A DNA stretch of 64,000 nt, from assembly GCF_015706575.1 (NCBI RefSeq), contig NW_024037047.1, positions 8,064,632-8,128,631 on the forward strand, read 5' to 3'. The notes below the pieces were generated by a model, which was given only the letters and a program-made list of their open reading frames with translations, did no database searches and was not told where the DNA came from. The stretch comes from Patiria miniata (lineage: Eukaryota; Echinodermata; Asteroidea; Valvatida; Asterinidae). Positions 35,269-46,968 of the stretch are shown here, in pieces. The translations under genes were made by a program, and so were the position numbers. Position 1 is the stretch's first letter, and the number at the start of each line of letters is the position of its first letter.

Positions 35269-37949
35269 CAAAAGTAACATAGAATATCAAAACGTTGGCA
35301 AGGCGCTACCCTTGTTCCCTGATTTTTTTTTTTATTTCGCACTGGCTCGAACCTGTTTGACGCTCGTCAGGAATTCTCCAGGCGAAGATAAAGAAGATGT
35401 TTTTCGTTTTTACTGCCTCGGCTCAGTCTCCACTCTGAGGAAATCTGTCGGTGGTCACGTGACTGAGTCACGTGACTGACTTGACTGACTGACTCCCCGA
35501 CTGATTGACTGACTGGGGTCAAATTCGACTCAGAGGCAAGTCTAGTCTTACCTATAGTAAAAACAAAATTGGACGATTAGGATTAAGTACAGGGAGGTGG
35601 TTGTCAGTTCTCATCCAAGCAGTTCATTTAGCTCCTTTCATTCAATTTCATTTCTTTAGTTTCCTTAAATTTGGGTTAGCGGATTTCCAGCAACTCTTCA
35701 GAAAGTATACAACAACGCTGTCATGTCTCAAAAACTCAAGACAGATTACTGACAATGAATATGAATTAATTAAAATATGAAAGAAATGATAATGATTATT
35801 CATCGTTCAAAACGAGTTTGAAGTCTGGAACTTCACTCTCTGTTACTGTAGTGATGCAAAAATTCATTTCATAATCGTCAAAACAAGACTCAGGCCGTCA
35901 GGCGATGGCAATTTTCGAAGTTTTAGAGCGGAAAAAGCGAGTATAAAATAAGTCGCACAAAAGCCGGTATTATTCTCAAAAGAATTCAAACAGCTTTTGT
36001 GTACAAAACAGCATAATATCCCGATATAGGCACACGCCAGCGGTACTTGTACCTTCCAGCAATTTCTGTGTTGTTATTTTTGTTCAATTCTACCCTAGAT
36101 CGAGTGCTTTTTTCCTTCTTTATTCGCAAGAACCCTCTTGGAAAAACACGGTGCACGGCCGTTGTAGAATGCGCAGTAATGACGTGTGTGAGGGATATTG
36201 CACGCAGTATCACACAGCGAGCGTGCGCTGGGCATTTAAACAGGGCGGTTAGTGAGTTAAGTGTGCACAACACTTGCCTGCAGTTTTGTGTTAATAGGCG
36301 GACGGGTTTTGGGAGCTGAAAACGGGGTTTGAGGTTGTGGAAAAAGGAGGGGGGATGGATGGTTTTCTTGAAACAACTCGAACAAGGCAAGACGAAAACA
36401 CATTTCAGTTCAGACAAAATTAAGCTGTCTTTGGGTTTTTCTCAAAACTCGACCTCAAAATTGGCAATAAAACGTTGCACTAATTGAGTGAACGTTTCGT
36501 AACTGGTTAATTTCGCTCCGTTGTCAAGTTAATGTGTAACGAAGATATTTAGGACAAGTGTATTTACGAGTTTGTTGTGTATGAATTGTGGGAAAACAAA
36601 AGTTAAAATTGCGAGAAATTACTCGCAAATTTGTTGAACCGAACGACTTCACGTTATGAATGAGAGGCTTTCTTTTCAGTTTTTGTTTTTGAGGGGGGGG
36701 GGGGAGGATTCAGTGCGTGATTAAGATGTGTCTTCATTGTCTTCGTTTCATAAAAATTGTGATGATGAAGTTTTAAACAACAGATGATCTTCGGAAAGGG
36801 GGAGAAAGATTCGAAACATTTTTTGTTTCTAAACCACACTGAAAATAACCGTGTAGTGATTGCAAGGTACACCGTACATCAACAATGATTTAAAAGTTCG
36901 TTTAACAAGACAGTGTGTTACCAAGACACGACAAAATTGAGTTTTTCTATTCCGTAAAAATGACAAGTTACCATAAAATAGTAAAACTATTCGATTTCAA
37001 GACAGATTACGAATCTTGCCACTGTGACTAAATCATTCCCTCAGGGCAAACTTGAAAAAAGAATCTGCTCTGAATTTTTCAAAGAGTATAGGCCTACAGC
37101 CTTCCATTAAAAATGTACACCTATGTACCAGAGTCAACTATTTCCTTGTATAAAAATGCTTGATATCTGAGTTAAAAGCGCAAGTTTAGTTCAATTTTTG
37201 ATGGTATTTTGTATAATTATATGATTTTTTGGTGTGCTTGGTCGTCGCATGCAGAACCCCACGTGGCAGTGCGTGCCCGTGACACACACACACATTGATG
37301 GGAGCAATCATCACGATGCATTATACGAACCATCCGGTGTTGGTCATGATGACATTATTTTTTCAGGGGGCGCACATGGGCAAAAAGAGGGGAGAATACA
37401 CCGCACAAAACGGTCGTCTGCTCCGAGGATGAGTTAAAAGAATCCGCCATTGAAGTCTGGAAGATGAAGTTCTGAAATTATTGATCACAAAATCTGAACT
37501 AGAAAATGTGTAAATTATTTAAATTAAGATTCAAGCAGAAAAGCAATGTCATTAATGTTTCAAAAATGGGGTTTTTGGTGAGTAGTTCAAAATGGTCGCC
37601 TGCGTCCTTCCGCGGTTTTGCGCGTTGTGTTTTGGGTCATCAACGAAGCCAATTAATAAGTATTTCAATAGAACGAAGACAAATGGGAGACATTTTCGAA
37701 ATGTTTGTGTAAAAATATGGTGGATTTTTATCTGCATTCTTGGAAGAAACACGACTGTAACGGAAAGGAACAGAGATCGGTGTTGCTCGCGACGCGGTGC
37801 TGAGCGCGAGCCGACCGTATCAGAGAGACGAACAAAAGATTGGAATAAAACCGTGAAAGCCGTTTGCCACTCCACAGGGTCCAAAACCAACGAATATGGC
37901 ACAAAAATACTGGTTAAAATACTCGCAAATTTAATCCAGAGAAGAGGAA
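35269..37949. other. No gene seen
   Basis: Contains a short ACTGACTG-type simple repeat at 35460-35510, a homeodomain-site-rich AT stretch at 35755-35800 and a G10 run near 36695. No exon recognised. Confidence 0.35.
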
Positions 37950-38090
37950 GGGATTTCAGAGAGGATGAAGTGGGCTTGAGGTTTTTTTGAGGGGGAGGTA
38001 GGGCTCCCGAGGGGAGAACTTGGCCGTTCGCCCGCCGTGCACAGAGCTGGGCTTCGCTCTACCGACGCTCAACAAAAGGCTAGCATAATC

Positions 38091-38109
38091 TAATTATTCA
38101 TTGTAAACA
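38091..38109 (+). promoter_or_regulatory. Homeodomain plus forkhead site pair
   Basis: TAATTA (38091-38096) and TGTAAACA (38102-38109) lie 5 bp apart. The second is a canonical forkhead site. Motif evidence only. Confidence 0.3.
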
Positions 38110-39238
38110 CAGGAGGTCCCTACTGCGCAAACGCGGAACTCGGGAGGGCGCTAAAATTGAAGTGGCCAAACTTTGGGCCAACGGAACTTCTGGCGCGCTT
38201 TCTCGCGCGGGAAATCGAAAACCGGACAGCTGTCAGGGGCCCAGACCTGCGCATTGGGTGCCTCCTGGGCCCCTCCAGATACACATCGGCGAATTTCGGG
38301 CCTGGCTTGCCGCACTTTGATCAGGCGACGTCTCTTCCGGGTTGCTGAGCTCGCGGGGAAGTTCAGAAAAAAAAAAGTTGCGAGAAGTTTTTTTTTGTTT
38401 TGGCGCGCGGTGGATTGTTTCGCGCGCGCGCGGCTCCGAAGCTGCACAGAAGGTGCACAACGTGGTGCGATGCAAAGGGGCGATAAGTTTTTAAATAATG
38501 TGGCAGGCTGGGAGTGGATGAGGCGCATGCTGTCTGGCCGTTGGTGCTTAGGCTATTAAGGAAAGGGTTTTTCTGGGGAGCGGGGGCTTGCTAGCTATCG
38601 GGGACCCGGCTTGTGCCGTGCACACAGAAGCGGGGCTGGCGAAGCTAGCGTACGGCCTGACTCTCCCGCACGTGGCCGCTGCTTTTCATCCCCACAATGA
38701 GATAGACAAAGTGGCATATTAGGCCGCCGATTGGGCCTTTATTTTGGCAAGGGGGGTTTGCCGGGGCGAGAGAGCGCGACGGGTCAGTACTGCAGCTGGC
38801 GGGGGTTGAGAAAAAAACACAGCCTTTTTTTTGCCCCGATCGAGGAGAGGCAAACACGGGCTGGGTTCGCCCGGGTTTCGCTGCTGCTTTAACCCAAGCA
38901 AGAAAAGGGGGCCCTTTGCCTGCCCGCTTTGTCTCCGGCCACTAAATGAGCAAAAACAGCTGCCATTTCTAAATGGGGGGCATTTAAAATCATATAAATA
39001 ATAAAGCTGATGGGGGTAGCGACAATGCAAAAAGAAAGAGACCCGGAGGTACAGCGCGCGCGTTTGCCGAGGAAAAACCTAGCCAAGCGATCTAAATATG
39101 AATGTCACCTCCGTCTGGCGATGTTCGCTCACTGATTGGTGATTGCAAAAAACTCCGAGTCAGGGCCCCCGCTCGCGAATCCATTAAATTGCGTTTAATT
39201 ACATTTTGCCCGGGAAGTTGTAATGCTAACCGATTCCC

Positions 39239-39257
39239 CTTTGTGGAATATGCAAAT
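39239..39257 (+). promoter_or_regulatory. SOX-POU composite site
   Basis: CTTTGT (SOX) is followed after 5 bp by a perfect octamer ATGCAAAT (POU), the order seen in SOX/OCT enhancers. TTTAATTAC and AATTGCGTTTAATT homeodomain sites lie 30-60 bp upstream, and CAGGTG and ATTGTT boxes follow by 39365. Confidence 0.4.
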
Positions 39258-40058
39258 AGTCCGGATGGATGGGGGAGAAGGCAGGGAGAGCGCAAGAAGT
39301 GGGAGCCATTCAGGCCGGGTGACAATTACTGGGGGACCGTGGCAGGTGCAGCAATTGTTGGCCGTCGCCTGATGTCGTTTTCGGCGGAGTGATTGGAGAG
39401 GGAGTGCACTCGATCACCGGGCTCTCTCCCCCCTAAAAAAAAAAAAAAAAGCGAGCCGAGCGCCAGGGCAGATTGCCGGCTTTCTTCGCCCGTCCCACGC
39501 CCAGTTTGTTCTTTTTGGCTGGTCTACCACACTCTCTCTAACTCTCTCTAACTCAATCCAGCCAGCTTCTGCCTTCTCGCCTACCGGGGCGACGGCTTCC
39601 CCTGCTCTCCTCCCCTTTGTCCTTACCCCCGTTTGCATCCTACACACGACACCGGTCTCTCGGGCCAGGCCCCCCTTAAGATGCCTCCCTGCGGAGTCTT
39701 GGAGGCTGGCCGGGCCCTGGGACCAGCAGTCGGGACCCAGAAGACGCCAGGGGGTATGGCAAGGAGACTCCACTTCCCGGGCCTCTTGTCCATCTCGCCT
39801 CGGCCAGTCATCAAGCCAGCCACGTGCAGCCTAGACAATTGATTCATTGCAGGGAGTGCAGGACACGGGCACATATTGCCAAGTAATCAAGCCCGATATG
39901 GGATCTCACGAGTCAAATAAAAAATCATGCGAACTAATGAATTTTATTTTATTTTTTTTCTCTCTCTCTCGGCGGTCTTTCGGGATTTAGAGTTGAGGCA
40001 CTGATTTTTTTTTTAATTAAGCGAAGAGGGATTGCTGCTAATGCACTTCTCCAGCTCT

Positions 40059-40130
40059 TGACCTTACCCTATGCTAATTCTGGCTGACCCCTGCCTGAGG
40101 TCAAAGGTCAAATTACGAAGCAGATGACCC
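40059..40130. promoter_or_regulatory. Nuclear-receptor half-site cluster 1, perfect DR1
   Basis: AGGTCAAAGGTCA at 40098-40110 is an exact DR1, the element bound by RXR heterodimers, HNF4 and COUP-TF. TGACCT at 40059 and TGACCC at 40085 and 40125 surround it. Confidence 0.5.
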
Positions 40131-40163
40131 CACCAGACCAAAGTGCCCGGTTTTCGTCACAAA

Positions 40164-40181
40164 GCCGGCACGAGCCGGCAC
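40164..40181 (+). promoter_or_regulatory. Paired GCCGGCAC boxes, pair 1
   Basis: Two exact GCCGGCAC copies start 10 bp apart. Pairs 2 and 3 lie at 40356 and 40573. Confidence 0.4.
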
Positions 40182-40294
40182 TGTCAAGCGAAGAGAAAAG
40201 GGGAGATATTCTAGAAGTTAGAGGAAAGTTCCGGTAGGTTCCCAGTAGGGCGTGTCCCGCCGCGTCATAATTGACTCCCCTTTGGCACCGTGTC

Positions 40295-40343
40295 GGGTCA
40301 GAGGTCACGGGGTCACAGGGAAATGACCTGGTTTCCGTGACCC
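40295..40343. promoter_or_regulatory. Nuclear-receptor half-site cluster 2
   Basis: Five half-sites in 49 bp: GGGTCA, AGGTCA and GGGTCA in direct order with 1- and 2-bp spacers, then TGACCT (40324) and TGACCC (40338) inverted. Confidence 0.5.
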
Positions 40344-40355
40344 CAGCTATCAGGG

Positions 40356-40374
40356 GCCGGCACAATGCCGGCAC
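40356..40374 (+). promoter_or_regulatory. Paired GCCGGCAC boxes, pair 2
   Basis: Exact copies at 40356-40363 and 40367-40374, 11 bp apart, separated by AAT. It lies 12 bp after half-site cluster 2. Confidence 0.4.
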
Positions 40375-40510
40375 AAATGAGCCACTCGGACGAAACTGGC
40401 GCAGCAAGGAGCATTTCTTCGCAAAACTGTCCTGAAAACCAAACTTGTAGTTTCACCGATGTTTCGTCGATCCAGGCATCACATTCCGACGACGAGGGGG
40501 TCATTGGCCG

Positions 40511-40524
40511 GGGTCAAAAGGTCA
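40511..40524 (+). promoter_or_regulatory. Nuclear-receptor DR2
   Basis: GGGTCA-AA-AGGTCA. DR2 elements are typical targets of retinoid receptors and related dimers. Confidence 0.4.
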
Positions 40525-40572
40525 TATGCTAATGAGAAGGTCCCATTGTCACGATGTCTTGTTTTAGATTGT

Positions 40573-40591
40573 GCCGGCACAATGACGGCAC
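40573..40591 (+). promoter_or_regulatory. Paired GCCGGCAC boxes, pair 3
   Basis: GCCGGCAC (40573-40580) and GACGGCAC (40584-40591), 11 bp apart with the same AAT spacer as pair 2. The first is part of the palindrome GTGCCGGCAC. Confidence 0.38.
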
Positions 40592-40745
40592 GGGCGATCG
40601 GCGGGCTCAAATTTTACAAAAATTCAAATGTACTCCGGCAACAAATGTTACTCTCCCCTCTAACAGAATGTTCTCAATGCGCTCATTACACAACATGACT
40701 CATTGTACTCACCCTGGTGACCTACAGGCTTCATGACGACACACA

Positions 40746-40753
40746 TGACGTCA
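40746..40753. promoter_or_regulatory. Perfect CRE palindrome TGACGTCA
   Basis: The exact CREB/ATF consensus, within the half-site cluster and 23 bp after a TGACCT (40718-40723). Confidence 0.4.
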
Positions 40754-40925
40754 CTGGCCAATTCCACACACAAATGCCATTATTTGGGCCTTTTGCTCTA
40801 TGCAATTTTTGCAGTGATTTTCCGGAGAGAGAAAAAATGAAAACGAAAACTTGGAATAACCTTTAATTGCAATAATTGTCCTTTTTTTCATTTGTACTTG
40901 AGGGTTTGGTTATGGAAACGGTCAG

Positions 40926-40950
40926 TGACCTCACCTTAGGTCAAAGGTTA
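40926..40950. promoter_or_regulatory. Nuclear-receptor DR1 with added half-site
   Basis: AGGTCA-A-AGGTTA at 40938-40950, preceded by inverted TGACCT at 40926. Confidence 0.42.
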
Positions 40951-41359
40951 ACGTGTTCTTTGAGTCCTGGCCAAAATTATCTGTCAAACTGCAAAAAAGT
41001 ACGGTTCTCTGAAAAATAATTTATTCTTTAAACTGCGGTTTTTAAAAATATAAAAGGTGAAATCTGTCGAAAGATATCCAGATCCTCGCAAGAAACTCAT
41101 GCATTTGCGCTTTATTTATCTTTGAATGCAACATGTGTTGGTTGGGTAGGCTAAAACGTTGCATGACGAATACCATGAAAGACAGTGTATGTTTCTGAGT
41201 TGTATTGCTTTGAAGATCATTTTCCGTCACGAACACTTCTTTGGTTTCTGTAAAACTGAAAAACAGGTTGTTCGAAAACAATGTCACACGTGGCAGATTG
41301 AACACGTTGTCCTATGCTGTGCTGTGTAGTTCAGTGTGGACTGACTCTCGCGAAACAAA

Positions 41360-41390
41360 AGGTCAAAGGTTATAGAGTTCCTTGTGACCT
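41360..41390. promoter_or_regulatory. Nuclear-receptor DR1 with added half-site
   Basis: AGGTCA-A-AGGTTA at 41360-41372, the same variant as at 40938, followed by inverted TGACCT at 41385; another TGACCT lies at 41591. Confidence 0.42.
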
Positions 41391-41950
41391 GTGTGAGTGT
41401 GTCACTGATTAAATCTTGTGATGTTCATATTAGGCAAGAAACTTCGGGAAAGCCTTCGGTTAATGAACGGGGCCACAAGAAATTGTTCTTTGAGCATCAC
41501 TGTTTTCTACAACTGTCACATTTGCTTGTCGATTCGATGATATCAGGCCTGTCACACACAAAAGTTTTTTGGTTTTCTGAAGTATTGATGTGACCTAAAA
41601 TTTGCGCCACACACGGGCTTGGAATGGTTTAGTTCTCAGTAGCGTGTTCTGGTTGCTGTTAGCGCGAGAGAGAGCGCGGGGAATATACATTAATGGTTTT
41701 CTGGCTGGCAGACTTGGAGTTATCGATGGCTCACTTTCCGATTTTGACGTGTAATTCCGCTGGAAAAATAAGAGGGGGTTGCCGGGAGAAAGGGGAGTGG
41801 ATGGCGTGTAGCGGGCGCGGCCGTGCAGCCCGCCTGCCGTGACGAGCAGGCTGCTGGGGGAGCCAGCAGGTCCCGCCCGGTGCTTGGATGGGGGGCCAAC
41901 TCCACGACGCACGGCAGGGGCCCACAAGGATCTCCGCTACTCAAGTATAG

Positions 41951-44900
41951 GATGACAGGTGGGCTAGTCCACGGGATAAGAAAGAAAAAAGAAAAGAAAC
42001 CTGTTCAGCCGACGAGGACATGACACAAAAGAGAAAAGAGAGAAGAGGTTAAAAAGGGTTAACAGAGAGACAGAAAGAATGAAGGATCATCACACAATCT
42101 GGAGCGAAAGTTAGCCGGTCTGTTGCAGTCCGCTTACAAAACACATGCCTCTTCAAACTGTTGGCGAGAATGGGAACATGCAGACGACACTTATAAAATC
42201 TGGCGGCTCATAACTTTTCCCAGTGCGCGCGCCATCATTCTTTTATTCTTGTTTTTGTGTGTGTCATGTATGTGGGAGTTAGGAGCGGTGTGTGTCGTGT
42301 GTGTGCGAGCCATTCTTAACATCACAATCACGTGCGCTCCCATTTTTTTTTATCCCCATTTGCTGATTTTATTTCATTAATGTCGATGTGATGTTTATAT
42401 AGATATGTTCGTGTTCACATAAAGGAGGCCGAGTTTTTTTTTAAATCACGAACACCATTTTGTCTTGGTGATTCGTTGGATAAGGCGCAGAGATACCATA
42501 TAGATAATGAACGACAGTGCTTTTAAACAACAACGACAACAACAACAAAAATGTGGTCCTCGCATTGACAAGAAACATGCCGAAAATTCTTACAAAATAA
42601 TTCACCAACCTTTCTGTGTCTATCAACGTCTTGTGAACCGCACGTCGTCTGGTTAAAATATGAATTGATGACAATACCCGTTCTGAACTTGAACAATCAA
42701 AGGCATCTTCCAAATTCTGGAATCTCTCATTATCTGCCAAGAGAGATAAACAAAAAGACTGCATTATAGTAAGATTATTTTTACGGAGGGAAAATTCAAG
42801 TCGAAACACAAGAAGCTATAACACTAAGTCTTGTTGCCTATCTTCTGTGCACATTGTTTATAAAAAAAAACAGATTTATTCAAACGAAATTCGTCTTATA
42901 AAAAATTATAACTAAAGGATGAAACTGGGGAATTATTATATAAGCCATCATTAAAACATGCCACACTCTAAACATAGCATTGTCAGAGTACTGATTTCTC
43001 TAATTTTGAGAACCGGCTTGAATAAGGCCGCTGACTTTCTTGTGTAGGTTGTTCCAAACGGCCTGTAGGGAGACTACATTTCTTATTTTAACAGGAGGGT
43101 CGTTTTTGGAGGATCGATTCGCAGTCTTCTCTCCAGCCACACAGTCGGCACACAACTAACGATATGCCTGGGTTTCTTGTACCTGGTGCAGTGCTAGTCT
43201 CATCAATGGGCTCGAATACTAGACTACCTCAGCACCACTACCGCCTGCAGGAAAATATGTGGACAATTTACATGTTTTTGTCTTTGAAATATGCAACACG
43301 TCACGATTTTTCGCTAGTTTAAAAGCACACTTACATGATTACTAAACATCACATGACAATAAATCTGGTGTTTCTGGATTTCTATAAAGTGTCCTTGTAT
43401 TTTGCAGAAGACAATGTTGATTGATGGAAATTTCCTCTTAAAATTAAACGCAAACTAGACAGCGTGAAATGCCCAAGTTAATCTTTCTGTGTTAGTAACC
43501 AATTGTGCTTCCAAACTAATAATCAGTTTGCAAAACAGTCTTTATTTCAAAGCCATAAATGAAAGTTTTTTTCACGCACATTTCCCTATAGATGGTAGTG
43601 GCTCGGTCTACAGAGGTAGTGTAGTTTATGAACCCCATTTATGGGTCTAGAGCAGTACTGTAATGACCCTCAATGGCTCTCACTGGGAAACTGCCAAGAT
43701 GTGGTCCTTAAACAAACCCTCCCCCATTGATTCTAAAAAAACAATTTCGTCCACCAAGCTGTGTTAACCTCTTTATATGACCGGACAGTGGAACGAGGAA
43801 AAAAGCCAATAACACCGGAGTTAGGGGTGAGTGACTTGGGCCGTGTTGACCCGTCGATTCCCCCGGGTTCGTGTGCTGGTCCTGCCCGCCTGTCGCACCA
43901 TCCCCGGACCAGTGCCAGTCCATCACAGCTTCGCCTTTTTTCCACTCTCTTTCTCTGTCTCCCTTCCACTCTTCTCTTCTTTTCAAAGTCAGGTTGATTT
44001 GTTTTCTCCCTGATGTTTTGTCGTCCCGTGTGAACCAACCCATGTGTCGCATGAGGAGACGTACCCTGTCCTCACGCCGCGAGAACCAGCGATTCCCTTC
44101 ACAGAAGTTCACACCCGTGTGGGGTTTGCCTACTCGAATGTTGAAACACCCAGTGTGCGCACCACACAAAAAAAAACCCACCTCAAAACCTTCTCTTCTT
44201 GTCTGAAGAGTTTTAGGGTGAGAAAACCCTCTTCAGAAACACGACTGGTCGGATCGTTTATTTACATTGGGATGGTGAAGGGTTGAGTGTTAAGTATGCA
44301 TCTAATAGCCTAGCCCCGGTTTGTTTTAGATCTTTTGATCCTAGGCAAGCCCCTTCCCCCCCCCCCCAAAAAAAAGGGGAGAGATGAAGCGACTTTGTTT
44401 GCTGTTTCTTTCAAAGACCCTCGAGTTGCAAGAGCTTTTGTCAGCTGTGGTTATGGGGGAAAGAACTTTGATAACATTAGTGCGGTTCTCAACCTCCGAA
44501 TGTATTTTACATTCATGGGAAGTTTGGTGTGTGTGTGTGTGTGTTTGTTGGAGATCTTTGTCCCTCAGGTTTTTTCTTAGGAGGTTAGAGTTGTTAGCTC
44601 ATTTTTGGGGAAGGTTCTAGCAAAGTTATCAAAGTAAAGTTATCTTGTCGTAAACGCCCTCGTGTAATTAAACAAACTGGGTTGTTTGTATAGTACTAAA
44701 AGCAAGGTTTTGACAGCGCAGTCGTGATATAAATTATACTGTATATAATTCTGTGCGGATTTTTTTAAAGCGCGCGGATTCTGCACTTGCGCGGTGAACA
44801 GCGCCCCCATGCGATTTCCATTTTCTTTTAAGATATTAAAAAAAAAATCCGCAGAATCACACAGGTGGTGTGTGACGCATTCAATATTTGACTCACCCGA

Positions 44901-45229
44901 GCTGGTAAATGGAGTACGGGGGTGAAGAAAAAGCAACACCATGTTCAAATGCTATATATTCAACAGAAACGGGAACGAGGTTGGGTTCCAAGAACAGTCA
45001 GGTACCTATGAGGAGTGGGTCGTGACTCCGTGAAGAATATATTTCACGAAGTCTGGCAACTAGATATGATGCTGATTCACATCAGGGTAATCTGCGGTTT
45101 CTTTTCAAAATTGTTGCATATTCCTTCTTTTAGATCTAGAGTTTAAAATGAGGATATATTAAAGAAAATAATCTCCATGGAAGAACCCTCCATACATTTT
45201 TCTAAAAGTGAGGAACCATAATGTAAGTA
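41951..45229. other. No gene seen
   Basis: AT-rich, with GC-richer 43800-44200 whose open frames on both strands show no domain, and a short GT run at 44527-44545. Confidence 0.35.
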
Positions 45230-45531
45230 AAGTAATGTAAGTAAAGTAAAGTCTGTCATGGAAGTCTGCCGATAAGGTCCATCAGGGGTTTTCTCCGGTT
45301 TTCTTGTCCTAAAACGACTGAGAATATTTGTATTCCCCCTGGATGGGATGCCAGTCCATCGCAGGCTACTCCCCAGCTACATGCCGGTACCCATTTATAC
45401 TCCTGGGTGGAGAGAGGCAAGTGGTGGTGAAGTGGCTTGCCCAACGACACAACATATGACCAGCAGGTGTATTCGAACCCCAGACCCTCTTATCGTGAGT
45501 CACGAGCCCTAACCACTAGGCCACCCTCCCC
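45230..45531 (-). mobile_element. tRNA-derived SINE, apparently complete
   Basis: The minus strand starts with A box TGGCCTAGTGG (45523-45513) and B box GGTTCGAATAC (45479-45469). The body includes TTGGGCAAGCCACTTCACCA, CCCAGGAGTATAAATGGGTA and GATGGACTGGCATCCCATCC. The 3' tail is an ACTTTACTTACATT simple repeat. The body type is known from several aquatic invertebrate SINEs. Confidence 0.82.
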
Positions 45532-46291
45532 ATAATTTGGTAACAGTTCAAAATGGAAGTCTGACAAGCGCACGATCGAATGAATGAGTAAAATCTCTTC
45601 AGAAGATCTTATTTTTCTCAAATTCGATCAATTTTAAGTCACTGCTAAAAAAGAAAATTCCCCTGCGAGTCAGTCCCCGAGTTCCCGAGCAGCCACATCA
45701 CCCCCCCCTCCTCTCTCAGAGGCTTATGTCGCTATCAGAAGCAGACCCTACTTCCTAATCCAGTTATGGCTCTGAAAGGAGCGGAAATGTATAGCCGGCC
45801 AGAAGACCGCGCCTCAAACTACCGGTTAAAAGGGGCGCGCGCACGGCGCGATCCCGGACCGCCTATCCGCTTTGCTCCGGAAGGAAATCGCAGGCAAACA
45901 CTAACGGCAGGTCGGCTAACCTCCGGCCGGCCGTCCCGTTCAAGGCAAAACTCACGTTTCTCCCCCAGCCCCCCTAAACAACCTGACTACCGTTTGCTGC
46001 TGTTAGTCCGGAAGTTCCTGGAGTTTGGTCGCCGGGATGCTAAAAGGGGCTTTCGAGAGGATGTGTTGGAAGGATTTGTTAAGTCTTTGGAAAAAAAAAA
46101 TGGGGGGGGGGGGGGGGTGCGGGGGGTGGTGAGGGGGGGGGGGGGGGTTGCAAAAGCTTTCAGATTTGGAGGGGGCAACAGGGAGTTACAGTTGTGTTGG
46201 TGGAATGGGTGATGAGGTGTCATTGTCATTGTCATTTTGAGGTGTCATTGTCATATTGTTACAGAACTTCAAACCTTCAAATTGCTACGAT
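45532..46291. other. GC-rich patch and G runs, no gene
   Basis: 45760-46070 is CpG-rich and open in one frame without a domain. Long G runs lie at 46103-46147. A short GTCATT repeat follows at 46215-46255. Confidence 0.4.
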
Positions 46292-46690
46292 AAAGACACA
46301 TAGGATCATTCCCTTTTCATGCTTTTGGTTCGTTTCCAATAATAACACCACTCAAAATCCAAAGAAGAACGTTCAAAACCTAACCTGCTGAAGTTTCAGC
46401 TCAGTGGATATTACACTCTTCGAGAAACAGTGAAAAACCATACGCAACCTTTCGATCAAGAAACACGATTTCGTCTATAGCATTATTTTTTTTTCAAAAA
46501 TCATCATTATTGAGTGATCATTGGGAAATCACCTACATTTCTTGATATCTTCTAAATGACAGCAAAAGAGAAGGAATAATTTCACGGGGTGTTTAGTACC
46601 AGTACGATCTTTAATCCAAGTAAGCTTTTTGAAAATAATTCGGTAGGTTACTTTTGGGACAAATGCAAAATGATCCTATATGCAATTAAC
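46292..46690 (-). mobile_element. TTAA element family B (B1)
   Basis: Reverse copy with ACATAGGATCATT at the left and AAATGATCCTATATGC at the right, ending near AATTAA. Carries AACCTGCTGAAGTTTCAGCT. Core palindrome is decayed. Confidence 0.7.
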
Positions 46691-46968
46691 TCTAAAAGGG
46701 GCGGGGCGAAATCTGCCCGTCATCCCCTTTACATTTCGTGTCCAGCCTTTGTGGTTTTGTAGACTGGTGTCTTGTGGACATTTTGACAAAACTTTTTACA
46801 AAACTAATGCTCGCGCAAAATGTCAAAGTTTCAACGCATGTATCGAAAAAAAAAACACAGTTGCTTTCCATTGAGCACGTAAAGGAAAAAACACGGACGA
46901 AAGTATGGAATATCAACGGCCATAATTACACAAAGATTCGTTCGATTGAGCTAAAAACGTTGCATATA

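Larger units (their letters stand above)
37950..41950. promoter_or_regulatory. GC/CpG-rich non-coding block, candidate regulatory hub
   Basis: About 4 kb of distinctly GC- and CpG-rich DNA in an AT-rich surround. Frames on both strands are open because stops are rare, but none shows a domain or splice pattern. It holds dense transcription-factor-like sites listed separately. Could be a CpG-island promoter and enhancer set for a gene outside the window or for an untranslated RNA. Confidence 0.45.

Noticed and set aside
36047-36417. Opposed open frames of 90 and 143 codons
   Set aside because: No family match; low-complexity tails.
43708-44206. Overlapping open frames on both strands
   Set aside because: Open on both strands through base composition; no domain.
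45766-46212. 148-codon open frame
   Set aside because: It lies in CpG-rich DNA, runs into a poly-G tract and shows no domain.
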